From Sapria himalayana (Eukaryota; Streptophyta; Magnoliopsida; Malpighiales; Rafflesiaceae): a DNA stretch of 64,000 nt. The position numbers and the translations under genes are program-made. A model generated the notes under the pieces. The model had not been told where the DNA came from, ran no database searches, and was given only the letters and a program-made list of their open reading frames with translations. Shown piece after piece: positions 13,798-27,534 of this stretch (the stretch's first letter is position 1; each line of letters starts with the position of its first letter). The stretch lies in NCBI GenBank assembly GCA_029783825.1, contig JAREIK010008133.1, positions 57,501-121,500 on the forward strand, read 5' to 3'.

Positions 13798-15749
13798 GAT
13801 GGATAGACAAATATTTGTCTATTATTCTATCAAACTATCCATCTAATTGTCTATATATCTATGTATCAAACTATCTAATTGTCTATTATTCTATTAAATA
13901 TTTGTCTATCTATCTATCATTCTATCTTTATGTCTATTTAACTTTTTATTTGTCTATTTGTCTATTTGTCTATGTGTCTTTATGTGTATATGTCTATCTA
14001 TTTATTTATCTATATATATGTCTTTGGATCTATGTGTCTATCCTTCTATCAGTCTATCTGTCTATTTATCTATCTATTTATCTATTTATCTATCAATCAA
14101 TCAATCTTTCTATATTTCTTTAATATCTACCTATCTATTTATTTCTATATTTATCTATCTCTCTATCTATTTATCTATCTGCTAATCTATATATCTACTT
14201 ATATGTAAATCTATCTATCTGTTTATCTATCTATCTATTATTTATTTATGTATATGTTTATATATTTATCTACCTATATGCCTATTTTTCTATCTCTCTT
14301 TATATACCTATATACCTATATGTCTATATATTATATTTATTTATCTATCTTTCTATCTGTCAATCAATCTATCTATTTATTTATTTGTCTTTCTATCTAC
14401 CTATCTACCTCTCTGCCTATATATATATATATATATATCTGTTTATCTATCTATATATCTTATATCTGTGTATCTATCTATTTGTTTGCTGATCTATCTA
14501 TCTATTTATCATTTTTTATCTATCTATATGTCTATCATTCTACTTGTCTATTTATCTATCTATCTGTCTTTATATTTATCTAACTATCTATCTATCTATC
14601 TATTTATGTCTTTTAGTCAATCAGTCTATCAACCTTTGTGTTTATGTGTCTATTTGTTTTTTAGTCTATCTTTCTATTAGTAGACGTGTTCATGAGTCTA
14701 TCTATCTATCTGTCTCTTTTCCCATCTCTCTAATTGTATATCCAGTGAGCTAAGATCCATATTTTACTCAACTTTAAGTCATCTTTGGCATGACACTTAA
14801 AATTATATTATTTAGGTTGGTAACTCTTACCAATTACATCTAACTCAATTCTTAGATATTTATGTGATTTTGACATTATATGTCCCGACATGTTTTAATC
14901 CCATCTAATGCCATTTGGACAAAAACCATTTTTATATCATAATATAGTTAAGCCATTTTTAATCATATGGGTTGTACCATTACTAATCTTGACTTACTAA
15001 TGTCACCTTATTTACTTCTTCTTTGCTAGAACCCACATTAATGTGATAAAAGGCTTGACAATTGTTTAAATATAGATGACATGTTAACATTAAACTTTAT
15101 GTGAGGGATCTTGATTGATATAAATTTCAATTAATAAATCTTATCATATATCTTGTATCAACTACTCGTGTAACATTATACATAGCATCTCATACATACA
15201 TATAATAAAAATGTCATAGTATGGCTTTAAACTAGATAGATCTCCACAAGCCAATATGAAGATCAATAATTATTAATCCTAGATAGTAATAAGCAGCTCC
15301 ATTAAGTTGATTTGACAATAAACTTGCACATTTACACCTAACTCCTCCATCATCATGATTGGATTGCATGACTTCAAATGGCTTGCATTGTCTCTCTTGT
15401 TTTATTACAACAATTAAAAAATTACAATAAAACAAAAATGGCATGTAAGCCATATTTAATAATTACAACCCTTGACAAAAAAAGATAATACTCTACCAAA
15501 CACTTTGGTTAAAAAGGTCATACTTTGCACATGTTAAACAATTTAACATGAAAAATATATAATGTTATCAGATAGCATAAATAATTTGCATTAAAAGAAC
15601 TAAATTATAATAATAGTGTATTTAAAAACAATTAAATTTATAAGGTTATGTAGAGTTGTTATGGTGGTTCTGCTACCTGGTTAGCTAATGGGGTCAAGGA
15701 GGGCTGCCCTCACGGGGTATGGTGTAGCACCTTAGGAAAAAAAAATTAA

Positions 15750-15985
15750 ATTTCCATTGATTTTAGTAATAAATCTTCATTGATCTCATCAATAAATTTT
15801 CATTGATCTCATCAATAAATGTTCATTGATCTTATCAATAAATTTTTATTAATCTCATCAATAAATTTTCATTTATCTTATCAATAAATTTATATTAATC
15901 TCATCAAAAATTTTCATTAATCTTATCAATAAATTGTTATTAAGCTCATCAATAAATTTTTTATTAGTCTTATCAATAAAATTAA
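15750..15985. repeat. 23-24-bp minisatellite inside element copy 1
   Basis: About ten units of the form TTGATCTCATCAATAAATTT. TCTCATC and TCTTATC versions largely alternate, which suggests a ~47-bp dimer unit. The equivalent array with fewer units is at 63560-63710 in copy 2. It follows a GC-richer patch (15690-15735, GGGCTGCCCTCACGGGGT) and an A-run. Confidence 0.88.
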
Positions 15986-16710
15986 AATAAGGCAAAATCC
16001 ATCAAAATCACATTAAAACAACATATTCTATAATCTCATTATACATTGGGCATATTTTGGCACCCCCATAAACAATCACTGATTAATCAAAATTAATATA
16101 TGAATTTAGTCCATGTATTAATCTAATTAAGACAAAGCTAGAATCATATATCATGCTATTAAACACTTTAATGGCAATATCCAATTCGAATTCTAAATCA
16201 TACTAACAAATTCTTTTAGGTTTCAAATTCAATCAATAAAAACCCCAACAAAACCTATTAATTATGTTGATCACACAAACCATGATATGACATATATTCA
16301 AAATTGAAAATCATGATAGAATCATATACATCACATACATACAATAAAATGTGGCATTAATAGTTTTTATGAAAACACAAGTTCCTATTATATCACTATT
16401 GGGGTTTCGGGTAGAATATCCAATCCAATTGGAACATAAATGCACATAATCTATAATTTATATTTCTTAACCCACCAAAGATCACATGTGATTCATATAA
16501 ACATGAAGGAAGGGTAAACGAAATATACCTCTTGTAGATCGATTCATCAAGCCTTCAAAGTGTGCGTCAATGTTTATTTAGATCTTCAAAGGTACTGCCT
16601 TTCAGAAAAATGACCACCCTCTACAAACATCCACACACGAATAAATAATTAACGATTTTTTGGAATGCTAGTTCAGCTTCATCTTCTCAAAATGAAAGGG
16701 TTTCTCTCTC

Positions 16711-16720
16711 TTTTATATAA
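16711..16720 (-). promoter_or_regulatory. TATA-box-like motif of the putative LTR
   Basis: The minus strand reads TTATATAAAAGAGAGAGAAA, a good plant TATA context. About 180 bases downstream on the minus strand lies AGAGGTATATTTCGTTTACC. This arrangement fits a retroelement promoter, but transcription is not shown by sequence alone. Confidence 0.4.
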
Positions 16721-18604
16721 GATGACTGCTTGCATAAAATATGTCTCACATATATATATACAAGTCTTGTAAAATTTTAGTCATAAATGAAATTAATTAT
16801 AGATTTAAAACACTTTTAAATAATAACAACTTAAATTCAAATCCTTAAAAGTCCCTTTTTAATGAATTTATTTATTAAAATACAAGTTCAATGTAATAAA
16901 ATTATTTATTTACTTAAATCACTAATTTTAACTTTCTCAAAATTAAATTCAAATTTAAATTATAATTAATTGTTATTTGTGATTTAAAATAATCTCATCA
17001 TTTAAAATTACTACAGAAAGTGAAAAACCTTAACTATTATTATTTGTTCTTAATGTTCGACCCTATAGGTTAAATTAACATTAGCCATATGCCTAAATCA
17101 CATTTTGATCCTATAATTCATAAGTGGCCTCTAGCAAAACATTATGAAGACCTAAGATAAATGAAATGCTCATGATCCGAGACAACCTTAATATAGCTAA
17201 TGACATATTCCTTTTGTCTCATGATATCTTGATAGAATATAAGGCATGGACAAAATCAACCTTATATCATTCTTTCTTTGATTACTTGAAAGCCAATTAG
17301 AATGGCTAAATAAATGATATTGATCTCCATTAATCAAGTTGAGCACGGGCAAGCATTACTTAGTCTTAATTATCGAGGGGACCCAGAGATATCTCTCTTA
17401 TAATAAGAAAGATAAATTCCATCTTAATCATTTATATCTAACTACATTATTTTTATTATGTTCAAGTATAACCTTTATAGTAATCTGATTAAAGACAATG
17501 TTTAATTATATTAAAAGACAATATTTCTTATGTTGATAACTATGGCGATCTTATGTCAAAGGATTTAAAAACATAACTATTAGAGATTAACTTATGACTT
17601 TGATCAATGTATTAATCTCAAGACGAGTATGTCTAATATTTGTTTTCAACAAATAGATATAAATTTGATTTGTATCTCATACACATATTCATCACATGAA
17701 TATCAATAAAACTTTATACTAATCTTATTTCATTTTTATTCCCATAACAATAACCGAATAGGGACATTTAGAAGAATTAATAATATAAGTCGACAATATT
17801 AAGTACAATAAATATGTAAATAATCACAATAATTAATTCTCACAAATAGCCAAAATACCATATCCATACAATAGGCCTAAATCACTATTACTAACACATA
17901 TGTCAATAAAACTATTTATCTATGTAAGGATCTAACTATCAATTTTCTATCTATCCATTTATCCAACTGTCTATCATTCAAACTATCTAATTTTCTTTCT
18001 ATCTATCTATGTATCAATCAATTTATCAATATGTCTGCTTTTCTATCTATCTATCTATTTATTTATCTATTTATATATCTATATATCTATCTATGTTTTT
18101 ATCTATGTGTCAATCAATCAATTAAACTATCTATCTATCTTTTTATCTATCTATTTGTCTATATGTTTATATATATATATATAACTATTTAACTATCTAT
18201 CTATCGGGATATCTTTCTAACAATATATTTGACTATCTATCTATTTGCCTATCGACTAATGTGTATATCTATCTATATATCAAAATGTATTTCTCTCGAT
18301 CTATCAATCTATCTATTTGAATATTTATTTATCTTTAAATTAGAATATATATCTATATATTTATATCTCAAACTTCAATTTGTCTATTTTCTATTTCAAT
18401 AGTAATCTATCTATATATCTATCTATGTATCTCTCTATCTTTCTATCTACCTATTAGCCTGTTTATCTTTCTATATATCTATCTATCTATTTAACTATGT
18501 ATCTTTCTATCTATCTGTCTATCTATATATCTATCATTCAGTCTATCTATCTATCTATAAATCTATCAATTTCTCTATTAATATATCTATCTATCTGCCT
18601 ATTT

Positions 18605-18608
<4 letters not shown>

Positions 18609-18641
<33 letters not shown>
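18609..18641. repeat. (AT)n microsatellite
   Basis: Perfect AT alternation within block B. A smaller AT run occurs at 18789-18816. Confidence 0.93.
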
Positions 18642-18644
<3 letters not shown>

Positions 18645-18786
18645 ATCTAAATATATAGTTATTTGGTTATCTGTCTATATGTCATTCTGTGTATCTTTTT
18701 ATCTTTCTATCTATCTACCAATCTATCTATCTATCTATGATCCTATCTGTCCATATATCTATCTGTCTATCTGGCTATCTGTCTAT

Positions 18787-18817
<31 letters not shown>

Positions 18818-21800
18818 TACCAATTTCTGTACCTATCTATATATCTATCTCTCTATGTATTTGTCTAACTTTTTTACTATCTTTCTATCTATTTGTTTAT
18901 CTCTCTAATCTAACTATTTGTCTATATGTCTATCAATCTATCTGTCTATATATCTATCTTTTTATCTATCTATCTATCTAACTATTAAATTATCTATCTA
19001 TCAATATTTCTATCTATCTATCTATCTTTCTATCTATATATTTATATATCTATCTATATATTTTTTTATCTGCCTATCTTTCTATCTATCAATTTGTCTA
19101 TCTGTCAATCTCTCTATCTCAATAGCTCTATGTGTTTATGTATCTATCTATCTATTTATCTATCTATATGTCTAATTGTTTATCTGTCTATTTGCTTTTA
19201 TGTATATCTAGCTATATTTCAATCAATCTATCTGTCTCACTATCTAACTATCTAACTATCTATCTAATTATATATCTATTCATATATATGTATATCCATG
19301 TCTTTATCTTCTATATATCTTTCTATCTATCTATTTGTCTAAAAATCTATCTATAAATATATATCAATATATATATACACATCTATCTATCTATTTTTCT
19401 ATCTATCTAACTAACTATCTACATGTTTATCTATCTATATAACTATCTATCTTTCTATCTATATATTAATCTATCTATCTATCGATCTGTCTGTCTATCT
19501 ATCTATCTAACTATCTATTTTTCTACTTATTTATCTAACTCTCTATCTATTTGCCTATCTATCAATTTATCAATCTATCAATCTATCTTCTGTCTATCTA
19601 TCTATCTCCATAATTTTATAATAGTCTACCAGTCTATAAATATATGTGTTTATCCATCACTCTATTTATCAATCTATTTGTATGTTTATCTATCTAATTG
19701 TCTAAATATATATTTTTCTATTTGTTTATCTATATATTTTATTATATGTCTATTTTTCTACCAATCTTTATATCTATATGTCTATCTTTCTATTTTTAAT
19801 CTATATTTCTATTTATCTATTTATATTTCAACCTATTAATTTGTCAATCAATATATCTTTCTATTTGTCTATATCATAACGAGTCAAACAATATATATGT
19901 CTATTAATCAATTAAAGTATGTGTCTAACTATTTAACTATTTATCTATCTATTTTTCTATGTTTATCTATCTATCTGTCTATCTATCTATCTATATATCT
20001 ATCTACATATCTTTTTCTCTTGTTAGCTGTCTATATATCTATCTATTTTTATATCTATTTTTCTATCCGTTTTTTATAAACCTATCAATCTATATATCGA
20101 TCTATCTGCCAATCTCTCTATCTATCTATTAGTCTATCAGTCTATAAGTCTCTTTATCATTCCATCAATTTGTCTATATATCAATCTATCTGTCTATCTA
20201 TCTATTTGCCTAACTATCTATTTGGGTCAAACTATTTATTTGTCTATCTTTCTCTATATAGATCTATCTATCTATCTATATATCTTTCAATCTATTATTC
20301 TATCTATCTAATTCTCTTTTTTCTATATAATTCACTAACTATCTAACTAACTAACTATCTATCTGTATAACTATTTAAAAAAGTATATAGCTATTTGTCA
20401 ATATATATATCTATATATTTATGTATTTTTCTATCTATATATATGTCTATCTATCTATCTATCTATCTATCTACCTAACTGTATATTTGAATATCTATCT
20501 ATCTATCTATTTATCTATATATTTGTCAATTTATTTCTCTATCAATCTATGAAACTTTCAATCTTTCTATCTATTTTGTATCTATCTCTCTATCTGTCTA
20601 TTAGTCTATAAATCTTTGTATCATTCCATCTATTTATATGTCTATCTATCTATCTATATGTCTATTAATAAATTTGCCTAACTATCTTTCTGTGTCTATC
20701 TATTTATCTATCTATCTTTTTATCGATAGGTCTATATTTCTATCTATATATCTATAAATCTAACTTTCTTTCTTTCAATTTGTGAATATATTAATCTTTC
20801 TTTTTTTCAATCTTTCTATCAATCTAATTAACTATCTATCTATTTATCTATCTATATATTTATCTAACTATTTATCTATCTATTTGTCTATCTATTTATC
20901 TATCTATCTACCTTTCTATCAAGTTGTTTATCTTTCTATCTATCTATATGATTATATATCGATGTATCTATCTATCTATGTATCTTTATATCTATATTTA
21001 TATCTGTCTATCTATCTATCTATTTTTCTATATATCTATCTATCTATCTAGATGGCAATCAATATATATGCATATCTATTTATCACTTTATCTATCAAAT
21101 TATCTAACTATCTAATTGTTTTTCACTCAATCAATCTATCAATCTATCTTTCTATTTACCAAACTATTTAACTACATTTTAGTATATCGGTCTATTTGTC
21201 TATTTGTCTATCTATTATTTATGTATCTATCTATATATCTATCTATCTATCTATTTTTCTATATTTCTATGTGTTTATGTATCTATATGACTTTCTATCT
21301 ATATGCCTATCTATTTATCTGACCATCTATCTATCTATATATCAATTTATCTATCGTTCTATATATCTATCGATCTATTTATCTGTCTATCTACCTATCC
21401 ATATATTTATTTGTATATCTTTCTAGCTATCTATATATCTATATGTATATTTATCTTTCTATATATATGTCTATCATTCTATAGCTATATATATATATAT
21501 ATCAATCTATCTACTTATCTATCAATCTATCTTTATAATTATCTATCTATCAATCTATTTATCAATCTATCTATGTATATACCTCTCTATCTATATATCT
21601 ATATATGCACATATTTTTTAATCTACCTATCTACCTATCTATCAATCTGTCAATCAATTTATGTCTATCTGACTATCTTTTCTCTATTTATTTATTTGAC
21701 TATCTATCTATATATCAATCTATATGTCTATCTATCTATCTATCTATCTGTCGATCTATCAATTTATTTATCTATCTCATTATATCTCTCTATCTACTGA

Positions 21801-24800
21801 TATGCTTATCTATTTATATGTCTATTTTACTATCTAAATATCTTTCTGTTTATCTATATATATATATATATCTTTCTCTCTCTCTCTGTGCCTATCTATC
21901 TATGTAGCTATTTGTCTATATGTCGATCTATATATATAGCTATCTATCTATATATATATCTTTCTTTATTTCAATCATTATATCTGTCTATCAATCTATT
22001 TGTCTATATATCTATTATTCAATGTGTATATATCTATCTATCTTTCTACATATATGCATATCTCTCTATCTATTTATTTGTAAATCTATATACCAATTTA
22101 TATGCATATTTGTATCTCGGTATATCTTTCTATCTTTCTACATATGTGTCTATATATCTATCTATCAATTTGTGTCTATCTCTTTATCTGACTATCAATC
22201 TTTCAGCATATCTATATATATAGTGACATAGTTTATAATGTATCTATCTACCTATCTATCTGGCTATCTATCTATTTGGGTATCTATCAATCTTTCTATC
22301 TGCATATGTATTTATTTATTTATCTATCTATCTATCTACCTATCTATGTGTATATATATTTATCTCACTTTTTGTCGATCTATCTATCTATAAATCTATA
22401 TAACTTTCTATATATCTTTATATCTATCTCTCTATTTTTCTATATCTTTATCTATCTATTTATTTTTTTGTGTATTAGCATATCATTCGATATCTCTAAC
22501 TATCTATTTATATATTAGTCTCTCACAATGTCTATCGATCATTTTATCTATTTGTCAATCTATCTATCTTTCTATCATTTTATATATTTATCTATCTACC
22601 TATCTATTTTATCTCTATCTATCTGTCTATCTATCTATCAATTTATCAATTTATCTATCTATATATCTATGTGCCTATCTATCTATTTGTTCATCTATCT
22701 ATGTGTCTATGTGTCTATCAATCAATCTGTTTGTCTATTTGTCTCTCTTTCTACTTGTATATGTATTAATCAATCTATCTATTTGTCTATGTGTCTTTGT
22801 GTCTATGAGTCTAACTATCAATTTATCTATCTATCTCTCTATCTATCTATATATCTATCAGTCTATTTGTCTATATGTATATCTACCTATCTATCTATCT
22901 ATTTTTCTATCTATCTAACTATCTATTTATATATCTATTAGTCTATTAGTTTTCTATTTTTCTATCTATCTATATTTCTATTAGTTTATCTATCTTTTTG
23001 TCTATCTATTAATCAATCTATCTTTATAGCTATCTATATTTCTATTTATTAATCTATCTAACTATTTATCTGTATATTTTCCTATCTATCTATATGTCCA
23101 TCTATTTATTTGTTTATTTATCTATATGCCTATTTGTCTATCAATCTAAATATGTAACTATCTAACTATTTATTTCTATCTTTCTATCTATCTAACTATT
23201 TATCTAAGGAACTATATAACTGTCTATCTATCTATCTATATATCTGTCTGTCTATCTATTTATATGTCTATTTGTTAATTTTTCAATATGTTTATTAGTA
23301 TATTTCTATATCATTCTATATATCTATGTGATTATCTAACTAATTTTTTATCTATTAGTCTATCAGTATATCATTCTATCTATCTATTTATCAATCTATC
23401 TACTTGTATATCTATCTATCTAGATATCTTTCTCTTTACTTATTTAAATATCTGCTTATATATTTATTTATCTATCTATCTATGGATCAATCTTTATATC
23501 TATATGAATAACTACCTATCTTCCTATCTACCTATCTATCTATTTATTTGTATATCTATTTATGTATCTATTTGACTATCTATATAAATATTAGTCAATC
23601 AATCCAACTATCTATATGACTATCTTTATTTCTATATATCATTCTATTTGTATTTTTTGTCTTTATATATATATATATATGTCTTTCTCTCTATCTCCCA
23701 AACTACCTATATGCCTTTCAATCTATCTAACTATCTATCTATTTATCTATGTATCTATCTGTCTATCTATTTATCTATCTATCTAGATATCTTTCTTTCT
23801 TTATATATTTCTGTCTATTTGTCTATGTGTTTATCTATCTGTGTGTCTATTTATCTATATGTCTTCTATCTATCTAGTTGTCTATTATTTGATTTGTCTA
23901 TTTACATATATATTTAGATATCTATATATCTATCTGTCATTTTGGCTATCTAACACTCTCTTTATATTTTTTATTTATCTGCATATCTATCTTTCTATCT
24001 ATCTATGTATTTATTAATCAATCTATCTATGTGTTTATATGTCAGACTATATAACTAGTTATCTATTTATTGATCTATCTATATATCTATATATCTAACT
24101 ATCTATTTGTCTATGCATATATATATATATAATTATCTCACAATTTGTCAATCAATTTATCTATCAATATATAAATATCTATCAATCTATCTATATGTCT
24201 ATATGTTTATCGGTCTATCTATCAATCTTACTATTTCTCTATCATTCTATCTATATTTCTATATCTCTATCGGTCTATCTCACCATTTGTCTATTTATCT
24301 ATCTCTCTATATGTCTTTATATCTATCTTTCTTTCTAATTATCTATCATTCAATTTTTATGTATACCTAATGATTTGTCTATTTTTCTATTTATATATCT
24401 TTATTTCTATTTATCTAACTATTTTTCTATTACTCTATCTTTTTATATCTCTATATGTTTATTTATCTATCTATCTAACTATCCATCAATGTATTAGTCA
24501 ATCTATGTAAGTATATATATATATATATATTTATTTATATATATTATATATATTTATATCTAAACATTTGTCTATATATCTATCTGTATATTTCTCTATC
24601 TTTCAATATATTTCTATTTCTCTCATTCTTTCTATATTGTATATCTATTAACAATATATTCTATCAATCTATCTATCAGTTTATCTATATATTTATCTAT
24701 CTATATATTTTTCAATCTATTTATTTGTCTATATGTGTGTGTATATATATATATATATATTTATATCTATCTATCTATCTATCATTCTAACAATGTCTCT

Positions 24801-25042
24801 ATCTATCTTTATGTCTATATATCTATCATTCTATCTATCTATCAATTATTCTACGTATCTATCTATCATTTTTTTATCTATCTGTCTATCTGTCTATCTA
24901 TCAATCTTTATATTTGTCTATCTTTCTATTTATCTAGCTTTTTTTCTATCTTTCTATCTATCAATCCATCTATTTATCTATCTATTTATCTATATATCTA
25001 TTTATGTGTCTATCTATATAACAATCCATCTCTCTATCTATT

Positions 25043-25051
<9 letters not shown>

Positions 25052-25138
<87 letters not shown>
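25052..25138 (+). repeat. Compound (AT)n(GT)n microsatellite
   Basis: About 30 bases of AT pass directly into more than 50 bases of TG alternation, the same AT-to-GT order as at 7210 and 26878. Confidence 0.97.
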
Positions 25139-25140
<2 letters not shown>

Positions 25141-26207
25141 TATCTTTTTGTCTTTTTATCGATCTATCTATTTTATATCTATCTATCTAGCTTTCCTTCT
25201 ATCTATCTATCTATGTATTTGTGTATCTATATGTTTATCTATCTATATGTCTATCTATCAATCTATCTATTTTCCTATCTATTTATCAATATATATGTTT
25301 ATCTATCTATTTATCTATTTATCTATTTATCTATCTATCTATGTGTATATCTATTTATCTCTCTATCTATCGATAATTAATTTTTCAATTTATATTTCTA
25401 TCTCTCTATATGCCTTTTTGTTTATCTTTCTATATCTCTTTATGTATATCTATCTATCTATTGTCTATTAGTTTATCTTTCTATATCTATATATGTCTTT
25501 CTTTCTCTATATGTGTAGATCTATCTATCTATTTGTCTATCTGTCAATCTGTAAATCTGTCTATCAATATTTCTATATATCTATATATCTTTTACGCTAT
25601 GTATCTATCTATCTATTTATCCATGTATAAATCTATCTATTTGTATATCTTTTTATCTATTTATCTTTCTATTTGTATATCTATCTATCTATTTGTCTAT
25701 CAATATATTTGTCTATGTGTATATTTATCTATCCATCAATTTGTCTAGTATTCTATCTATCTATATGTCTATTTGTATATCTATATGTAAGTCAAATTGT
25801 CTCTCTCTATCTATCTATATATGTTTCTATCTGTCAATCATTTTGACAACCTCTCTATCTATTTAACTAAAAATCTTAATATCTATCTATCTCTATATCT
25901 ATCTATTTCTATGTCAAGCTATCAATCTATCTATCTAGATCTCTATCTATCAATCTATTTATTATTCTATATCTATCTACTTCTAAATCTATCTTTTAAT
26001 CTGTCTATCGATCAATCAATATTCTTTCTATTTGTTTATTTTTCAATTTATCTAACTTTCTATCTGTCTATCTATCTATTTGTTTATTTATCTAACTTTC
26101 AATATATCTTTCTATCAATCTATTTGTTTATATGTCTATCTAACTATTTATCTATCTGTCTATCTATAGGTATATATATATATACACACACATATATATA
26201 TATATAT

Positions 26208-26243
<36 letters not shown>

Positions 26244-26872
26244 CTATCTGTCTATCTATTTGTCTATCTCTCTATTTTCAATCTGTTTATCATTCTATTT
26301 GTTTATCTCTCTATTTGTGTATCTATCTATCAATCTAACTACCAATTTGGCTATATGTCTATTTGTCAATTTTCTTAATTATCTATTTGTCTATCTATAT
26401 AAATATTTATCTGTCTAAATGTCTATCTGGTTATCTACCTACCTATCTATCTATCTACTTATCTATTTATCTATCTATCTATCTGTCAATCTATTAATCT
26501 ATCTCTAAAACTTTTTATCTGTCTAACTATCTAACTATATTTATATCTATTAGTCATTAATCATTTAGCCTATAAGTCTATCTATCTATCTATCCTTGTA
26601 TCTATCTATATTTTTGTCTATCTATCTATCTATTAATCTGTTTATCTATCTATCTATCTATCTATATGTCTATTTATCTATCTATCTATATATTTATCTA
26701 TATATCTATTTATTTATCTATCTATTAATCTATATATCTATCTATCAATCTAACTCATTATCTTTCTTTCTATATATCTAGATATCTATCAATCTATATA
26801 TTTGTCTCTTTGTATGTATAGCTATCTGTATATCTATCTATCTATCAATTTATCATTCTGACTATCTATATC

Positions 26873-26973
<101 letters not shown>

Positions 26974-27358
26974 TATTAGTCGAACTATCTAACTACCTAT
27001 CTAACTAACTAAATATATATCTATCTATCTATCTCTCTATTTATCAAAATGCATATCTATTTATCTATCTATTTGTCAAATTATCTATTTTTCTATCTGT
27101 CTAAATGTCTATCTATCTAAAAGTCTATCTATCCAAATATATATCTATCTTTTTATCTGTCTATTATTTTATCTATTTTAATCTCAATCTATCAATTTGT
27201 TATTCCTTTCTATCTATATTTTTATGTCTCAGTATATTAGTCTATTAGCTTATCCGACTTTCTATCTATCTCTCTCTCTATTTGTCTATCTATCTATCTA
27301 TCGGTATATCTTTCTATCTGTATATTAACTATCTTTTTATTTATTTATCTATCTATCT

Positions 27359-27534
27359 GTATATCTTTCTATATGTCTATCTATATATCTATCTAATTGT
27401 CTATCTGTCTATCTATCTTTTTATCTATCTTTTTATCTATCTGTATATCTTTCTATATGTCTATCTATATATCTATCTAATTGTCTATCTGTCTATCTGT
27501 CTATCTATCTTTTTATCTATCTTTTTATCTATCT
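27359..27534 (+). repeat. 84-bp tandem duplication within TCTA satellite
   Basis: The 84 bases from 27359 (starting GTATATCTTTCTATATGTC) repeat immediately from 27443. The second copy is identical except for an extra TGTCTATC-type 8-mer. Near identity within an otherwise diverged satellite marks a recent event and shows that the array grows by blocks larger than the tetramer. Confidence 0.9.

Larger units (their letters stand above)
1..14744 (+). repeat. Degenerate TCTA tetranucleotide satellite, block A
   Basis: Nearly every base belongs to TCTA/TATC-like tetramers with frequent variants (TCTG, TTTA, TCAA, TGTC, TAAC). The + strand carries the TCTA form throughout. Because the 12-nt cycle TCT-ATC-TAT-CTA has no stop in any forward frame while TAGA has TAG in all frames, long artificial frames (Ser-Ile-Tyr-Leu) appear on + only. 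Pure AT and GT microsatellites, a 12-bp minisatellite and a 62-bp palindrome interrupt it. The block ends abruptly where the retroelement-like sequence starts with GTGAGCTAAGATCC. No gene is seen in it. Confidence 0.97.
14745..17910 (-). mobile_element. LTR-retrotransposon-like element, copy 1 (degenerate)
   Basis: A non-satellite segment set between TCTA blocks. It starts at GTGAGCTAAGATCC and shares its first ~1.5 kb with 62563-64000 in the same orientation. On the minus strand it carries LTR-like features: a TATA box (16711-16720), then an AGAGGTATATTTCGTTTACC motif near 16530 and, upstream at 17371-17400, a motif reading ATCTCTGGGTCCCCTCGA that I associate from memory with plant Ty1/copia LTRs. 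Both strands lack a coding domain (no Gag, protease, integrase or reverse transcriptase). A 23-24-bp tandem repeat lies at 15750-15985. The right edge merges gradually into TCTA at about 17900-17930. The retroelement class is inference. Confidence 0.5.

Noticed and set aside
4..14753. Dozens of long plus-strand frames rich in Ser, Ile, Tyr and Leu (for example 4807-5616, 269 codons)
   Set aside because: TCTA repeats have no stop codon in any forward frame, so open frames arise automatically. They overlap in two or three frames and change strand exactly when satellite polarity changes.
15232..15453. 73-codon minus frame in element copy 1, with a relative at 63094-63312 in copy 2
   Set aside because: The two copies differ by frame shifts across the shared region, and no retroelement domain is visible. 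The similarity is explained by DNA homology of the element.
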